Part shown: one piece after another, positions 33,749-42,448 of the stretch
How positions within the stretch are numbered: position 1 is the stretch's first letter
Layout of the letters: every line of letters begins with the position of its first letter
NCBI GenBank assembly: GCA_029260735.1
Contig: JAJDCR010000081.1
Location: 1 to 64,000 of the forward strand
Reading direction: 5' to 3'
Length of the DNA: 64,000 nucleotides
Source: Planctomycetota bacterium
Lineage (GTDB): Bacteria; Planctomycetota; Uabimicrobiia; Uabimicrobiales; Uabimicrobiaceae
Notes under the pieces: generated by a model
Database searches by the model: none
The model's input: the letters and a program-made list of their open reading frames with translations, nothing else
Told to the model about the DNA's origin: nothing
Translations under genes and position numbers: made by a program

Positions 33749-34755
33749 AAAGTTTTCTGGAAGTCGTCAAGGTCACTAAAAAATATCAAAAAAGAAAAGT
33801 TGTCGATGGAGTCTCTCTCCATGTAGAGCAGGGAAAAGTCGTGGGATTACTCGGCCCCAATGGAGCAGGAAAAAGCACAACCTTCCGAATGATTTCAGGT
33901 CTTGTCGCTCCAGATAGTGGGGAAATTTTCTTTGAAGGGGAAGAGGTTTCTCGTCTCCCTATGTACAAAAGAGCTCTCTTAGGAATAGGTTATCTCCCTC
34001 AAGAGCCCAGTGTTTTTAGTCGCCTGACCGTCCGAGAAAATATCCTAATCATTTTAGAAAATATGAAACTAAGACGTAAAGAACGAATAAAAAGACTCGA
34101 TGAACTTTTAGACGAAATGAACCTAACTCGCTTAGAAAAAACTTTTGCTGGCAGCCTCTCAGGAGGAGAGCGTCGGCGTTTAGAAGTAACACGCGCCTTA
34201 GCCACTCGCCCTTCTTTTATGATGTGGGATGAACCCTTCGCCGCGGTAGATCCAAAAGTAGTCGAATATCTACAGAAGATTATCTTACAACTCCGAGAGA
34301 AAGGCATAGGTATTCTCATTACCGACCACAAACCTCTAGAAACTCTTTCCATCACGAACTACGCTTACATCATTAACGATGGGAAAATTCTCCGAGAGGG
34401 AAAAGCTTCTGATCTTCTGGATGATAGAAAAGTACGAGAGGTTTATTTGGGCGATAACTTAGGCAAAACGACAACGGAGCTTACTCTAGAAACGGACTAC
34501 TTTGAGCTTCTACTCCAAGCCCAAAGTAAGGTAGAAAAAAAGGAGTATCAAAGTGCTCTTGCTATCTATGTAAACACGATTAGCCTAAACCCAAACAATC
34601 CAGAGGTCTATACCGCTCGGGGCAAGTGCTTTCTTACCTTAGAAGACTTTGTCTCTGCAAAACATGACTTTGAAAAAGCGATTAAGCTAGACCCTAAACA
34701 TGAGGAAGCCTGCCGGTGTCTCGAAGAACTCAAGCAGAAACTAATCTCTTCTTAA
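33745..34755 (+). CDS. lptB: LPS-export ABC ATPase LptB with C-terminal TPR extension
   Basis: 336 residues. The N-terminal ABC domain (about 1-235) has Walker A GPNGAGKST, Q loop YLPQEPSVFSRLTVRENI, signature LSGGERRRLEV, Walker B FMMWDEPFAAVDP and H loop ITDHK; the wording closely follows LptB, the ATPase powering lipopolysaccharide transport to the outer membrane. A C-terminal extension (about 255-336) has TPR-like repeats (SALAIYVNTISLNPNNPEVYTARGKCF and a following helix pair), not part of ordinary LptB (about 240 residues). It overlaps the transglycosylase and the C25 peptidase genes at its two ends. Confidence 0.88.
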   Translation: MKSFLEVVKVTKKYQKRKVVDGVSLHVEQGKVVGLLGPNGAGKSTTFRMISGLVAPDSGEIFFEGEEVSRLPMYKRALLGIGYLPQEPSVFSRLTVRENILIILENMKLRRKERIKRLDELLDEMNLTRLEKTFAGSLSGGERRRLEVTRALATRPSFMMWDEPFAAVDPKVVEYLQKIILQLREKGIGILITDHKPLETLSITNYAYIINDGKILREGKASDLLDDRKVREVYLGDNLGKTTTELTLETDYFELLLQAQSKVEKKEYQSALAIYVNTISLNPNNPEVYTARGKCFLTLEDFVSAKHDFEKAIKLDPKHEEACRCLEELKQKLISS

Positions 34756-36416
34756 TTCCTAAACTCCGAAACTTACTTTTCTTCTGGCTAATCCTAAGTG
34801 TTCCTCTTTTTGGCCAAAGCATAGAGAAAATCAAGAAAAAGGCAGAGTTTAAAGGAAATTATTTAGTCATTTCTCCTGGCATCTTTCATGACACTTTAAA
34901 GCCCTTACTTCAGTGGAGAAAAGAGCAAGGGTACCAAACCCACTTTATTACAACAGAAGATATCTATCTTTTATCTAAAAACTTATCTAAAGACTCATCT
35001 AAAGACAAGGATAGCTCGCAAACTCCCGAAAATCAATCCATTAGAAATTGGCTCCAAACATGGCAAGATGAATTCTCTAATTCTCCCCGTAATTATCTCC
35101 TTTTAGTAGGAGACGCTGCTCCCTACGACGGAAGTCCTGCTGACTATCCCACAGTTCCGAGTTTTTACGTTTCTACTCTGTTTTCGCACCACACTGTTTC
35201 TGATTATCCTTATCTCCACCGAGGTGCTGGAAAAAAAAGATCTCTGCGTTTAGGTCGACTGCCCGTTCGAGAAACATCACAACTTGATGAAGTGGTGGCA
35301 AAAATTATTCGCTACGAGAGAGAGCACCGAGCTGATCATTGGCAAAAACGATTGTCTTTCATCGCCGGCGAGGGAAATTTTGGGGCGAGTACGGATGCTT
35401 TTTGCGAATTTCTTTTTCAGCGTTTACTCTCCTCTTTCTTGCCTCGTAGTTACGATGTTCGTATAACCTATGCTAACCCCAACTCTCCCTATTATTTTCC
35501 CGCAGCTAAATTTCCTGGTATAGTTAGGCAACGTATGCAGGAAGGGAGTTTACTTTTTGTTTATGTCGGACACGGTTTTTCGAAAGGCTTTGGCATAATC
35601 CAAGACCAAAACCAATATTACCCTATTTTTGACCTTCGCCATGCTCAAGATTTAAAAGGGCAAAAGGGAAATTCTCCTGTCGTATCCTTAGCCTGCACAA
35701 CAGCGGCTTTTGATCTTCCTCAAATGGGAATAGGGGAAAAAATTCTCCTACAAAGAAAAGGTCCTGTCGCCTTTATCGGCTCCACTCGCATATCTCATCC
35801 TTATGCCAATGCTCTTTTAGGAAAAGCTTTTCTCCGAGGTCTTTTTCAAGAAAAGTGCTCTACTGCTGGAGATCTTCTCTTCTTTGCCCAAAAAGAGTTA
35901 ATCCAACCTCCTCAGTTCGACTTTTGGCAAGGAATCATTGACGGAGGAGCAAAGCTTTTTGTTCCGCACTATGCCGGAGGAGGAAACCTCGCCCAGATCA
36001 GACAAGAGCATCTCTACTTGTATCATTTACTAGGAGACCCCGCCACTCCTCTTTTTCTCCCCAAAACGAGCTTAGATATCCACTGCGAAAAAAAAAGCCC
36101 TAACCGGTGGTCTGTTTCTCTTGCTTCTCCTAATAATTTCCCTGAAGGAAGCCCAGTGTTGGTATCTTGGGAAATCCCTCTCCCTAAACTTCATTCTGAA
36201 TTTTTCCAAAATAGTAACTCTCCTATAAAAAGTTACCATTTGGCCAATAAAAAAACTATCATAGAAGTAAAAGGGAAAATAGAAAAAGGAAACTTCCAGG
36301 TTTCCCTTACTCCTGGTCAACTTGCTCCAGGAGAGTATATTGTGAAAGTCGCGCTCATTGCATCCAATGAACTTTACCTCGGCTACAAAAAAATTCTTTT
36401 AGCAAAGCAACAATAG
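34716..36416 (+). CDS. Gingipain-like peptidase C25 family protein
   Basis: 566 residues, exported (N-terminal LRNLLFFWLILSVPLFGQ). The C25 caspase-like core is recognisable: YLVISPGIFHDTLKPLLQWRKEQG, LLLVGDAAPYDG, catalytic His286 in LFVYVGHGFSKG and catalytic Cys327 in VVSLACTTAAFD. An Ig-like beta domain follows (about 450-566). The only plausible start is GTG at 34716, with GAGGAAG seven nt upstream; it overlaps lptB by 40 nt in another frame. Known relatives are secreted Cys proteases, such as gingipains and the T9SS sortase PorU; no T9SS genes are present here. Confidence 0.87.
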   Translation: MSRRTQAETNLFLIPKLRNLLFFWLILSVPLFGQSIEKIKKKAEFKGNYLVISPGIFHDTLKPLLQWRKEQGYQTHFITTEDIYLLSKNLSKDSSKDKDSSQTPENQSIRNWLQTWQDEFSNSPRNYLLLVGDAAPYDGSPADYPTVPSFYVSTLFSHHTVSDYPYLHRGAGKKRSLRLGRLPVRETSQLDEVVAKIIRYEREHRADHWQKRLSFIAGEGNFGASTDAFCEFLFQRLLSSFLPRSYDVRITYANPNSPYYFPAAKFPGIVRQRMQEGSLLFVYVGHGFSKGFGIIQDQNQYYPIFDLRHAQDLKGQKGNSPVVSLACTTAAFDLPQMGIGEKILLQRKGPVAFIGSTRISHPYANALLGKAFLRGLFQEKCSTAGDLLFFAQKELIQPPQFDFWQGIIDGGAKLFVPHYAGGGNLAQIRQEHLYLYHLLGDPATPLFLPKTSLDIHCEKKSPNRWSVSLASPNNFPEGSPVLVSWEIPLPKLHSEFFQNSNSPIKSYHLANKKTIIEVKGKIEKGNFQVSLTPGQLAPGEYIVKVALIASNELYLGYKKILLAKQQ

Positions 36417-36487
36417 AGGACCAATCACTTTTCATAGCTTTTTCATAGCTTTTACTGGGCTGGTCACTTCAGAAAGGAGTATTTGTA

Positions 36488-37783
36488 ATGGTACAGCGTA
36501 TTGGCATTTGTGAGGAAGGAAAAAGTCTCTGGGAAAAACGCACTCCTCTTATTCCCTCTTCGATAAAAAACTTAGTACAAGAAGGGTTTCAAGTTCAACT
36601 AGAACCTTCTGACCACCGATGTTACACAAACGAAAATTACCAAGAGTCGGGAGCAGAAATAAGCCCTGAAATGGACAAATGTGACTTTTTACTGGGAATA
36701 AAAGAGATGCCTATCGATTTCATCAAGTCAGGCAAACCTCATCTTTTCTTTTCCCATACGATCAAAGGGCAATCTTACAATATGCCCTTACTCCAAAAAA
36801 TTCTGGACGAAAAGGCCACCCTCCTAGACTATGAACGAATTGTTAGCTCGCAAGAAGAACGCCTCATCGGATTTGGAAAATTCGCCGGTCTGGCTGGAGC
36901 TATCGACACTCTCGCTATTTTAGGAAAACGCCTAGCCCATGAAAATATCCCTAATCCCTTTGAACGTCTAAACTTCTCTCATGAGTATTATGATCTAGAA
37001 GCCGTTCACCAAGCTATTGCTGAAATTGGAGAAGAAATTAGCGAGAAAGGGCTTCCCCTAAACTGCCCTCCTCTTGTTTTTGGTGTTACCGGAAAAGGCA
37101 CTGTAGCAAAGGGAGTAGAGGAAATATTTCGTTGGTTACCACTGGAGGTTTGTTCCCCCAATGATTTACCTCTCCCCAGTGTTTCTAAAAACAAACTGAT
37201 CTACACTTCTTTTTCCACAGAAGACCTCTACACTCCCAAAATTTCTACCGCTTCCTTTGATCGAGAAGAGTATCGAAGCGCTCCTGAGAAATACCAAGGA
37301 AAGCTCCACGAGTACCTCCCTCACCTAACGGTTCTTTTGCACTGTATATACTGGGATGAACGCTATCCTTCTCTGATTAATAATCAACAACTCCAAGAAC
37401 TCTTCGCCCAAGAAGCCACCCCCCAATTCCGCCTGATTGGTGACATAACCTGTGATATCAGTGGGTCCATTGAGTGTACAAGCCAAGCAACCGACCAAGA
37501 AAACCCAACTTTTATCTTTAACCCCCGCACAGGAAAAAGTCAAAATGGTTGGCAAGGAGAAGGAATTGTGGTCTGTGCAGTTGACAACCTCCCGGCAGAA
37601 CTTCCCCGAGATGCCTCTTTCCACTTCAGTAAAATTTTAGAGGGAATAATTTTAGAGATGAAGAGTGTCGATTTCCAAGGATCTTTTGAACAAGAAATTC
37701 CTGAACACATTCGTAAATCTATTATTGTCTGGCAAGGAAAGCTGACTCCCGACTATACCTATTTAAAGGAATTTTTAGAGTAA
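36488..37783 (+). CDS. Saccharopine/alanine-dehydrogenase-like protein (LKR/SDH N-terminal type)
   Basis: 431 residues. The N-terminus IGICEEGKSLWEKRTPLIPSSIKNLVQ has the AlaDH/PNT N-terminal pattern (conserved E-x-R-x-P-L and a Lys/Asp later in GIKEMP), and HLFFSHTIKGQSYNMPLL and LLDYER followed by IVS closely recall the lysine-ketoglutarate reductase half of bifunctional lysine-degrading enzymes. A dinucleotide-binding segment VFGVTGKGTVAKG is seen at about 200. Likely an NAD(P)-linked amino-acid dehydrogenase, perhaps saccharopine-forming. AAGGAG precedes the ATG. Stands alone between the C25 gene and the tRNA. Confidence 0.78.
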   Translation: MVQRIGICEEGKSLWEKRTPLIPSSIKNLVQEGFQVQLEPSDHRCYTNENYQESGAEISPEMDKCDFLLGIKEMPIDFIKSGKPHLFFSHTIKGQSYNMPLLQKILDEKATLLDYERIVSSQEERLIGFGKFAGLAGAIDTLAILGKRLAHENIPNPFERLNFSHEYYDLEAVHQAIAEIGEEISEKGLPLNCPPLVFGVTGKGTVAKGVEEIFRWLPLEVCSPNDLPLPSVSKNKLIYTSFSTEDLYTPKISTASFDREEYRSAPEKYQGKLHEYLPHLTVLLHCIYWDERYPSLINNQQLQELFAQEATPQFRLIGDITCDISGSIECTSQATDQENPTFIFNPRTGKSQNGWQGEGIVVCAVDNLPAELPRDASFHFSKILEGIILEMKSVDFQGSFEQEIPEHIRKSIIVWQGKLTPDYTYLKEFLE

Positions 37784-37808
37784 ACTTTTAGGAAAGATGT
37801 TTTTTTCC

Positions 37809-37837
37809 TTGACATTTAGCTCGATATTAGGTATAAG
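37809..37837 (+). promoter_or_regulatory. Promoter of the tRNA-His gene
   Basis: TTGACA (37809-37814), 17-nt spacer, TATAAG (37832-37837), ending 15 nt before the first tRNA base: close to an ideal sigma-70 promoter. Confidence 0.85.
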
Positions 37838-37852
37838 ACCTCCTATTAATAT

Positions 37853-37926
37853 GCAGTTGTAGCTCAGTTGGTTAGAGCGCCTGTCTGTGGAACAGGAGGC
37901 CATGGGTTCGAATCCCATCAACTGTA
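37853..37926 (+). tRNA. tRNA-His (anticodon GTG)
   Basis: Full cloverleaf: acceptor GCAGTTG/CAACTGT, D stem GCTC/GAGC, anticodon stem CCTGT/ACAGG around loop CTGTGGA with anticodon GTG, variable loop AGGCC, T stem ATGGG/CCCAT with TTCGAAT loop. CCA is not encoded. The base before the acceptor is T and the discriminator is A, so the usual G(-1):C73 pair of bacterial tRNA-His is not encoded, and G1 faces T72 as a wobble pair. Confidence 0.93.
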
Positions 37927-38169
37927 TTAACCACAAAGTGATATTTATTATTCTTTAGGTGAGAAACCTTAACAAACAAAATAAGGATGTCACTCAAAGT
38001 CAAACTTAGTGAGAAGGCAAAAGTTTTGAACTTTTGATTCCCCACTTTCCCTCCAATATAGAACATCCCTAGATTTTTCTATTCTCTCTTGCATTCAAAG
38101 CAAAAAAACTCTATAATATCCTTTTAAAAATTTGTACTAATTTACTATATTTACTAAAAGAGCGGAAGT

Positions 38170-39258
38170 ATGGACTTAGCAAAATTTTTTGAATATATGG
38201 TGGAGCAGGGTGCTTCTGATTTATTTTTAAAGACAGACAGTAAGCCTGCCATTCGCGTAGATGGAAAAATTCTTTATATCAGTGACACTCCTCTGAGCGC
38301 TGACAATATGTGGCTCGCTTATGATCAACTTTTAGATGACACAGGGAAAGAAAGTTTTGAAGAAGAGGGGGGAACCGACTTCGCTTTAGAAATACCAAAT
38401 GCTGGTCGCTTTCGAGCCAATGCTTTTCGTTACATGAGCCAATTGGGAATGGTTTTTCGACATGTAAAAAATGATATACCTACTTTTGAGCAACTAGGCC
38501 TTCCTATTCGCGGCATGACTTACCTAGCTAACCTTTCGCGTGGCTTAGTTTTAGCAACAGGTATCACGGGGAGTGGTAAATCAACAACTCTGGCTTCTAT
38601 TATTGAATATATCAATCAAAACCACAATAAACACATAGTTACTATAGAAGATCCCATTGAGTTTGTTTTCAAAGAAAAGAACTGTATTTTTTCTCAAAGA
38701 GAAGCGGGAATTGATACAGAGTCTTTCTCCGTAGCTCTGAAACAAGCTATGCGCCAATGCCCGGACGTCATTTTGATTGGAGAAATGCGAGATAAAGAAA
38801 CCGTTGAAGCGGCTATTACAGCAGCAGAAACAGGACACTTAGTATTTTCAACTCTCCATACATTAAATGCGATCCAGACTGTTGAGCGTATTTTAATGTT
38901 TTTTCCTCCTTATCAGCAAGATATGATGCGCAAGCAACTGGGAATGATTTTAGAAGGTGTTCTTTCTATACGCCTAATCCGAAAAAAGGATAAAGGAAGA
39001 GTTCCCGCAATCGAACTTCTCCTCGGCACTCCGACGATCAAAGAAACTATAAGCGAAGGGCGCACCTTAGAGTTACCTAAAGCTATTGCTGATGGCTTCA
39101 ACTACTTTGGAACGATGACTTTCTTGCAATCTTTAAAAACTCTTTGCGAAGAAGAGCGAATTTCTGTAGAAGATGCCTTACTTGCGGCCGACAATCCAGA
39201 CGAACTCAAGATGCACTTACGAGGTATCACGACCGGCTCAAGTATGTCAAAAATCTAA
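38170..39258 (+). CDS. pilT: PilT/PilU-type twitching-motility ATPase
   Basis: Hexameric retraction ATPase family, 362 residues. An N-terminal PAS-like domain (MVEQGASDLFLKTDSKPAIRVDG) is followed by the RecA-like core with Walker A GITGSGKSTTLAS, Asp box VTIEDPIEFVF, Walker B DVILIGEMRD, and His box HLVFSTLHT. The Glu in IGEMRD and the A-I-R-V-D-G opening are the PilT signature; a PilU-like role cannot be excluded. No other pilus genes are in the window except a possible GspC-like PDZ protein downstream. Confidence 0.93.
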   Translation: MDLAKFFEYMVEQGASDLFLKTDSKPAIRVDGKILYISDTPLSADNMWLAYDQLLDDTGKESFEEEGGTDFALEIPNAGRFRANAFRYMSQLGMVFRHVKNDIPTFEQLGLPIRGMTYLANLSRGLVLATGITGSGKSTTLASIIEYINQNHNKHIVTIEDPIEFVFKEKNCIFSQREAGIDTESFSVALKQAMRQCPDVILIGEMRDKETVEAAITAAETGHLVFSTLHTLNAIQTVERILMFFPPYQQDMMRKQLGMILEGVLSIRLIRKKDKGRVPAIELLLGTPTIKETISEGRTLELPKAIADGFNYFGTMTFLQSLKTLCEEERISVEDALLAADNPDELKMHLRGITTGSSMSKI

Positions 39259-39358
39259 TTTTGTTTTAGGAGGGCCCTCTTAATGTACAAACTATACAAA
39301 CTGTCCAAACTTTATACTAACACCTATTTTCGATTTCAATTTTCCTAGGTAGCATCCG

Positions 39359-40216
39359 ATGCCCGTAAAACAAATCAAAAACATCCTTTGGGCTTCTAGC
39401 TCTGTTATGGGCCTAGCCCTTTTTTGGGCTATTTTTTCTCTATTTTTTTCGACCCAACCCCAGGGTAAGGAACTCACTCTGCCAGAAATTCCCGAGGCTC
39501 CTATTTATCCGCCAATTAAAGGAGGAAATATGGGCTATTACTCCAGTATCTGGAAAGCAAGAGTCAATACAGATCCTCCCGTTGTTAAATATGAAGAGGT
39601 TAAGGAACCTGATTTTCTTCTGCGTCTAAAACAGGGAATTAAAGTTATTGAAGTGATGAGTGAGAGAAGTGCCCTTCTAGAATACAATAGAAAAAATACA
39701 ACTTTTGGCAAGGGAGACCCTATTCAAGTTGGTAGCCTAAACGTTGTCATGATTGAGTTAGTTCCGGGAGAGAAAATAAAATTCCAAGATACTCAAAGTA
39801 AAGCAGAAGCTTGGCTGGAAAAAGAAGATCTAAGAAACAAAGAGAATGTCCGGCGAGAAGAAGCAACGCAGGTTCAAAAAGTGGGAGAGAATCAGTGGGC
39901 CATTTCTCAGAAAGAAGGAAAAGAGCTTTTTCAGAACTACGATCAATTTGTCCAAGAGCTAGGCTTGAAGCTTCACCGCCGTAGTGATGGAAGCGTTTTA
40001 GGGGTTCGCGTTCGCCAAATAACCGAAGAATCCAAGGCCTACCAGTACGGATTTCGTAAAGACGATATCATTGGTTTAGTCAACAAAGCCCCTTTAGACG
40101 ACTTTTCTCCCCAAAAAATACAAGAACTTTCCCAAAGCTTTAAAGGCAGCGACGAGATTGCTATTACTCTCTTACGTAATAGAAAAAAAGTGACCCTGAA
40201 ATTCAAAATTCGCTAG
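39359..40216 (+). CDS. Single-span membrane protein with C-terminal PDZ domain
   Basis: 285 residues. An N-terminal membrane helix (about 12-33), a Pro-rich stretch (LPEIPEAPIYPPIKGG), a charged middle domain and a C-terminal PDZ-like domain (about 205-285): LGVRVRQITEESKAYQYGFRKDDIIGLVNKAPL and EIAITLLRNRKKVTLKFKI. The layout recalls the type II secretion inner-membrane protein GspC, and a PilT-family ATPase lies just upstream, but no other secretin components are seen. It could also be an isolated PDZ scaffold. It ends 10 nt before the RNase III gene. Confidence 0.75.
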   Translation: MPVKQIKNILWASSSVMGLALFWAIFSLFFSTQPQGKELTLPEIPEAPIYPPIKGGNMGYYSSIWKARVNTDPPVVKYEEVKEPDFLLRLKQGIKVIEVMSERSALLEYNRKNTTFGKGDPIQVGSLNVVMIELVPGEKIKFQDTQSKAEAWLEKEDLRNKENVRREEATQVQKVGENQWAISQKEGKELFQNYDQFVQELGLKLHRRSDGSVLGVRVRQITEESKAYQYGFRKDDIIGLVNKAPLDDFSPQKIQELSQSFKGSDEIAITLLRNRKKVTLKFKIR

Positions 40217-40226
40217 AAAAATATCT

Positions 40227-41318
40227 ATGAGCAGTTCCTTAGAAAAATGCGAAAAAGCCATCCAGTATAAGTTTAAAGATCGCAAACTTCTCAAACGAGC
40301 TTTAACTCATGCTTCCCTGAGAGATCAAGATGGGGTATGCAATGAAAGGCTCGAATTCCTGGGCGATGCCATCCTCGGCCTAGTCATCTCCGAATTTCTT
40401 TTTCATACTTTCCAAGACTTCGATGAAGGTGACTTAAGCCTCATAAAATCAACCGTCGTTTCTCGCTCTACCTTGGCCAAACAAGCCGAAGAGATCTCTC
40501 TGCAAAACTTTTTTTCCTATGCCGGGGGAAAAAACGACCGCAAGAGCAAGCAAGGTAAAAAACTTCCCTCTTCCGTTCTAGCCAATGTTTTTGAAGCTAT
40601 CATCGGAGCGATATACCTAGATAGCGGTCTTCCCGAAGCCCAAGAGTTCATTGTTTCCAACCTACGCAATGAAATCGAAGCCGTTATCAAAAATCCCTAC
40701 CAGCAAAACTACAAAACCCTTCTCCAGTTCATTGCCCAAAAATATCTTGGGACAACCCCTGCTTACAAAGTATGGAAAATAGACCAAAGTAAAAAAGATA
40801 AATTATTTGCCGCCTGTGCCATCATCGGAGAACGTAAGTTCATTGCGGCAGAAGGTGTGAACAAAAAAGAAGCCGAGCAGCTTGCCGCCCACTCGGCCTT
40901 ACAAATTCTTTCCCTCGAAGATCCTGTTATCGCCGAGTACATCGAAAGAACCCTCGGAACAGAGGATAACTACTCTCCCGAAGCCCCTATTTCTAAAATG
41001 TCCAACCTCTTTCAGAACTCAAAATCTCTTTTGCAACACGTCACTCAAAAGTATCGGCTATCCCCTCCTCGCTACAAAAGAGTGCAAATCGAAGTGCAAG
41101 ACGAAAAAAAATATTTCCACATCGCTGTCTCTCTCCAAGGACGCCTCTTTCCCTCCGCCAAAGCAACCCGAGTCAAAGAAGCGGAAAGACTAGCGGCCCG
41201 TAAAGCGCTCGAAGTGCTCGGGGAAGAGTACTACCAAGGCTCACTTGCTCACGAACTTACCTGGGGTCACTCCCCCACTCCTCCTCCCCCTTCTTGGCCT
41301 CTTCAGGATTTTTGGTAG
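40227..41318 (+). CDS. rnc: Ribonuclease III with two dsRNA-binding-like domains
   Basis: Double-strand-specific endoribonuclease, 363 residues. The RNase III domain (about 5-150) has the signature NERLEFLGDAILGLVISE and second metal-ligand motif VFEAIIGAIYLD. A first dsRBD (about 163-235) ends KKEAEQLAAHSALQIL. A second dsRBD-like domain (about 265-338) reads SLLQHVTQKYRLSPPRYKR and ends VKEAERLAARKALEVL, the same helix-2 pattern. Ordinary bacterial RNase III has about 225 residues and one dsRBD. A Pro-rich tail follows. Starts 10 nt after the PDZ gene, without an obvious Shine-Dalgarno. Confidence 0.93.
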   Translation: MSSSLEKCEKAIQYKFKDRKLLKRALTHASLRDQDGVCNERLEFLGDAILGLVISEFLFHTFQDFDEGDLSLIKSTVVSRSTLAKQAEEISLQNFFSYAGGKNDRKSKQGKKLPSSVLANVFEAIIGAIYLDSGLPEAQEFIVSNLRNEIEAVIKNPYQQNYKTLLQFIAQKYLGTTPAYKVWKIDQSKKDKLFAACAIIGERKFIAAEGVNKKEAEQLAAHSALQILSLEDPVIAEYIERTLGTEDNYSPEAPISKMSNLFQNSKSLLQHVTQKYRLSPPRYKRVQIEVQDEKKYFHIAVSLQGRLFPSAKATRVKEAERLAARKALEVLGEEYYQGSLAHELTWGHSPTPPPPSWPLQDFW

Positions 41319-41327
41319 AGAAGACTT

Positions 41328-41345
41328 TCTGAAAACATTTTCAGA
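41328..41345. terminator. Short palindromic hairpin after rnc
   Basis: TCTGAAAA-CA-TTTTCAGA is an 8-bp perfect inverted repeat 10 nt after the rnc stop, between convergent genes. No T-run follows, so termination is only suggested by position. Confidence 0.4.
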
Positions 41346-41383
41346 TAAGCCTTGCCCTCTCCTCAATCTCAGTGCCCAAATAA

Positions 41384-42448
41384 TTATTGCCCAGAAAAAG
41401 AATCCTGTCCGCTAAAGGCCAAAGGCTTCCCTTTCTCATGTTCATACAATGGGGGAATCAAATAAATCGGCAACTCCACTCGGTATTTCATACTATGCTC
41501 TGCTTTCACATCAATGCTCAGCTCTGATTTTTGGCTATAAAGCCCCAATTCCATTTCGACATGATAGTACGGATCATCGGGGATTTTTAGGCCTCCCACC
41601 AATTCCCAAACCTCGTCTTTTAATAAGATATCCTCTCGTTGATAGCTTGTTTCTGTTTTCCTTACATCTTGGCGGTTCAAGCGAGAAAGCAAGGTCGCTC
41701 GTACCTCTTTCATGAACAGATCTTTTCGGGCGGTAATCCGAAGAACAAAAGGAATGATATCTCCGGGAGAAAAAACGTTTTTTTCGACAAAGACCTCAAC
41801 TTGTATTTTTTGGAAAAAAGTATCCAGAAAAGAGTCCCCTAAAAAATAGACAAATCTCCCCGAAGTTCTGACCAAAAAAGCCCCGCCCAGGAGAACGATT
41901 CCCACGATAAAACTCGTCTGCAAAGCTTCCCAAAGTCCCTTTTCAAAGCCCATATTTAAAAGGGCCATAGCCGTTCCGACAAAGAGAAGAACCAAGAAAC
42001 ATCCCCGAAAAATCTTCCCCAAGTCCCGGCTCCACTTCTTTCCTGAGGTCAAAATTTCCATCTCTTCGTAGTTGGCTAAAAGGTAGGAGCCGCCTTTCGA
42101 AGAGGGCAAAATTGTTATTTCTTCTTTTGCTCCCAAGGAAATTTCTCTTTCCCGCAAAACTCCTGCCTTCAAAAAATAGCGTAACTTCCCCTTCTCTCCC
42201 GAATAAGAAAAAGGCCCTCCCTTTGCCGCTTTCACTGAGAAACGATAGTGCGAACTTCCACTTCTCTTTTGCAAAGGAATTAGTTTTCTGTTTGGCTCAT
42301 AAAAAATAGATCTTTCACCAAGCAAAGCATTAAAGGTCTCCGCTTCCCAAGCCAAATCCACAACAAGATCTTGCTCTCCATCATAGTCAATAAAGCCACA
42401 AATTTCCTCCCCCGCAACAAACTCTTTCTTATCTAGCAAAATCTCCAT
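41384..42448 (-). CDS. Arrestin-fold-like protein with two membrane helices
   Basis: 354 residues; tentative. The N-terminal (about 1-120) and C-terminal (about 205-335) halves are strand-rich and start alike: ILLDKKEFVAGEEICGFIDYDG and VEVFVEKNVFSPGDIIPFVLRITA. The x-K-x-x-F-x-x-G-E/D-x-I pattern opens arrestin and Spo0M-type domains. Between them lie two hydrophobic helices (about 148-186). The halves therefore look like two arrestin-like beta-sandwiches flanking a hairpin membrane anchor. The ATG follows the TAG of the E1-like gene directly, with GGAG upstream, so translation is coupled. Function unknown; a scaffold for the E1-like enzyme is only a guess. Confidence 0.65.
   Translation of the reverse strand: MEILLDKKEFVAGEEICGFIDYDGEQDLVVDLAWEAETFNALLGERSIFYEPNRKLIPLQKRSGSSHYRFSVKAAKGGPFSYSGEKGKLRYFLKAGVLREREISLGAKEEITILPSSKGGSYLLANYEEMEILTSGKKWSRDLGKIFRGCFLVLLFVGTAMALLNMGFEKGLWEALQTSFIVGIVLLGGAFLVRTSGRFVYFLGDSFLDTFFQKIQVEVFVEKNVFSPGDIIPFVLRITARKDLFMKEVRATLLSRLNRQDVRKTETSYQREDILLKDEVWELVGGLKIPDDPYYHVEMELGLYSQKSELSIDVKAEHSMKYRVELPIYLIPPLYEHEKGKPLAFSGQDSFSGQ

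Noticed and set aside
34716-36416. Type IX secretion system, suggested by the C25 peptidase
   Set aside because: No Por/Spr genes or CTD sorting domain seen; C25 proteins also occur outside T9SS.
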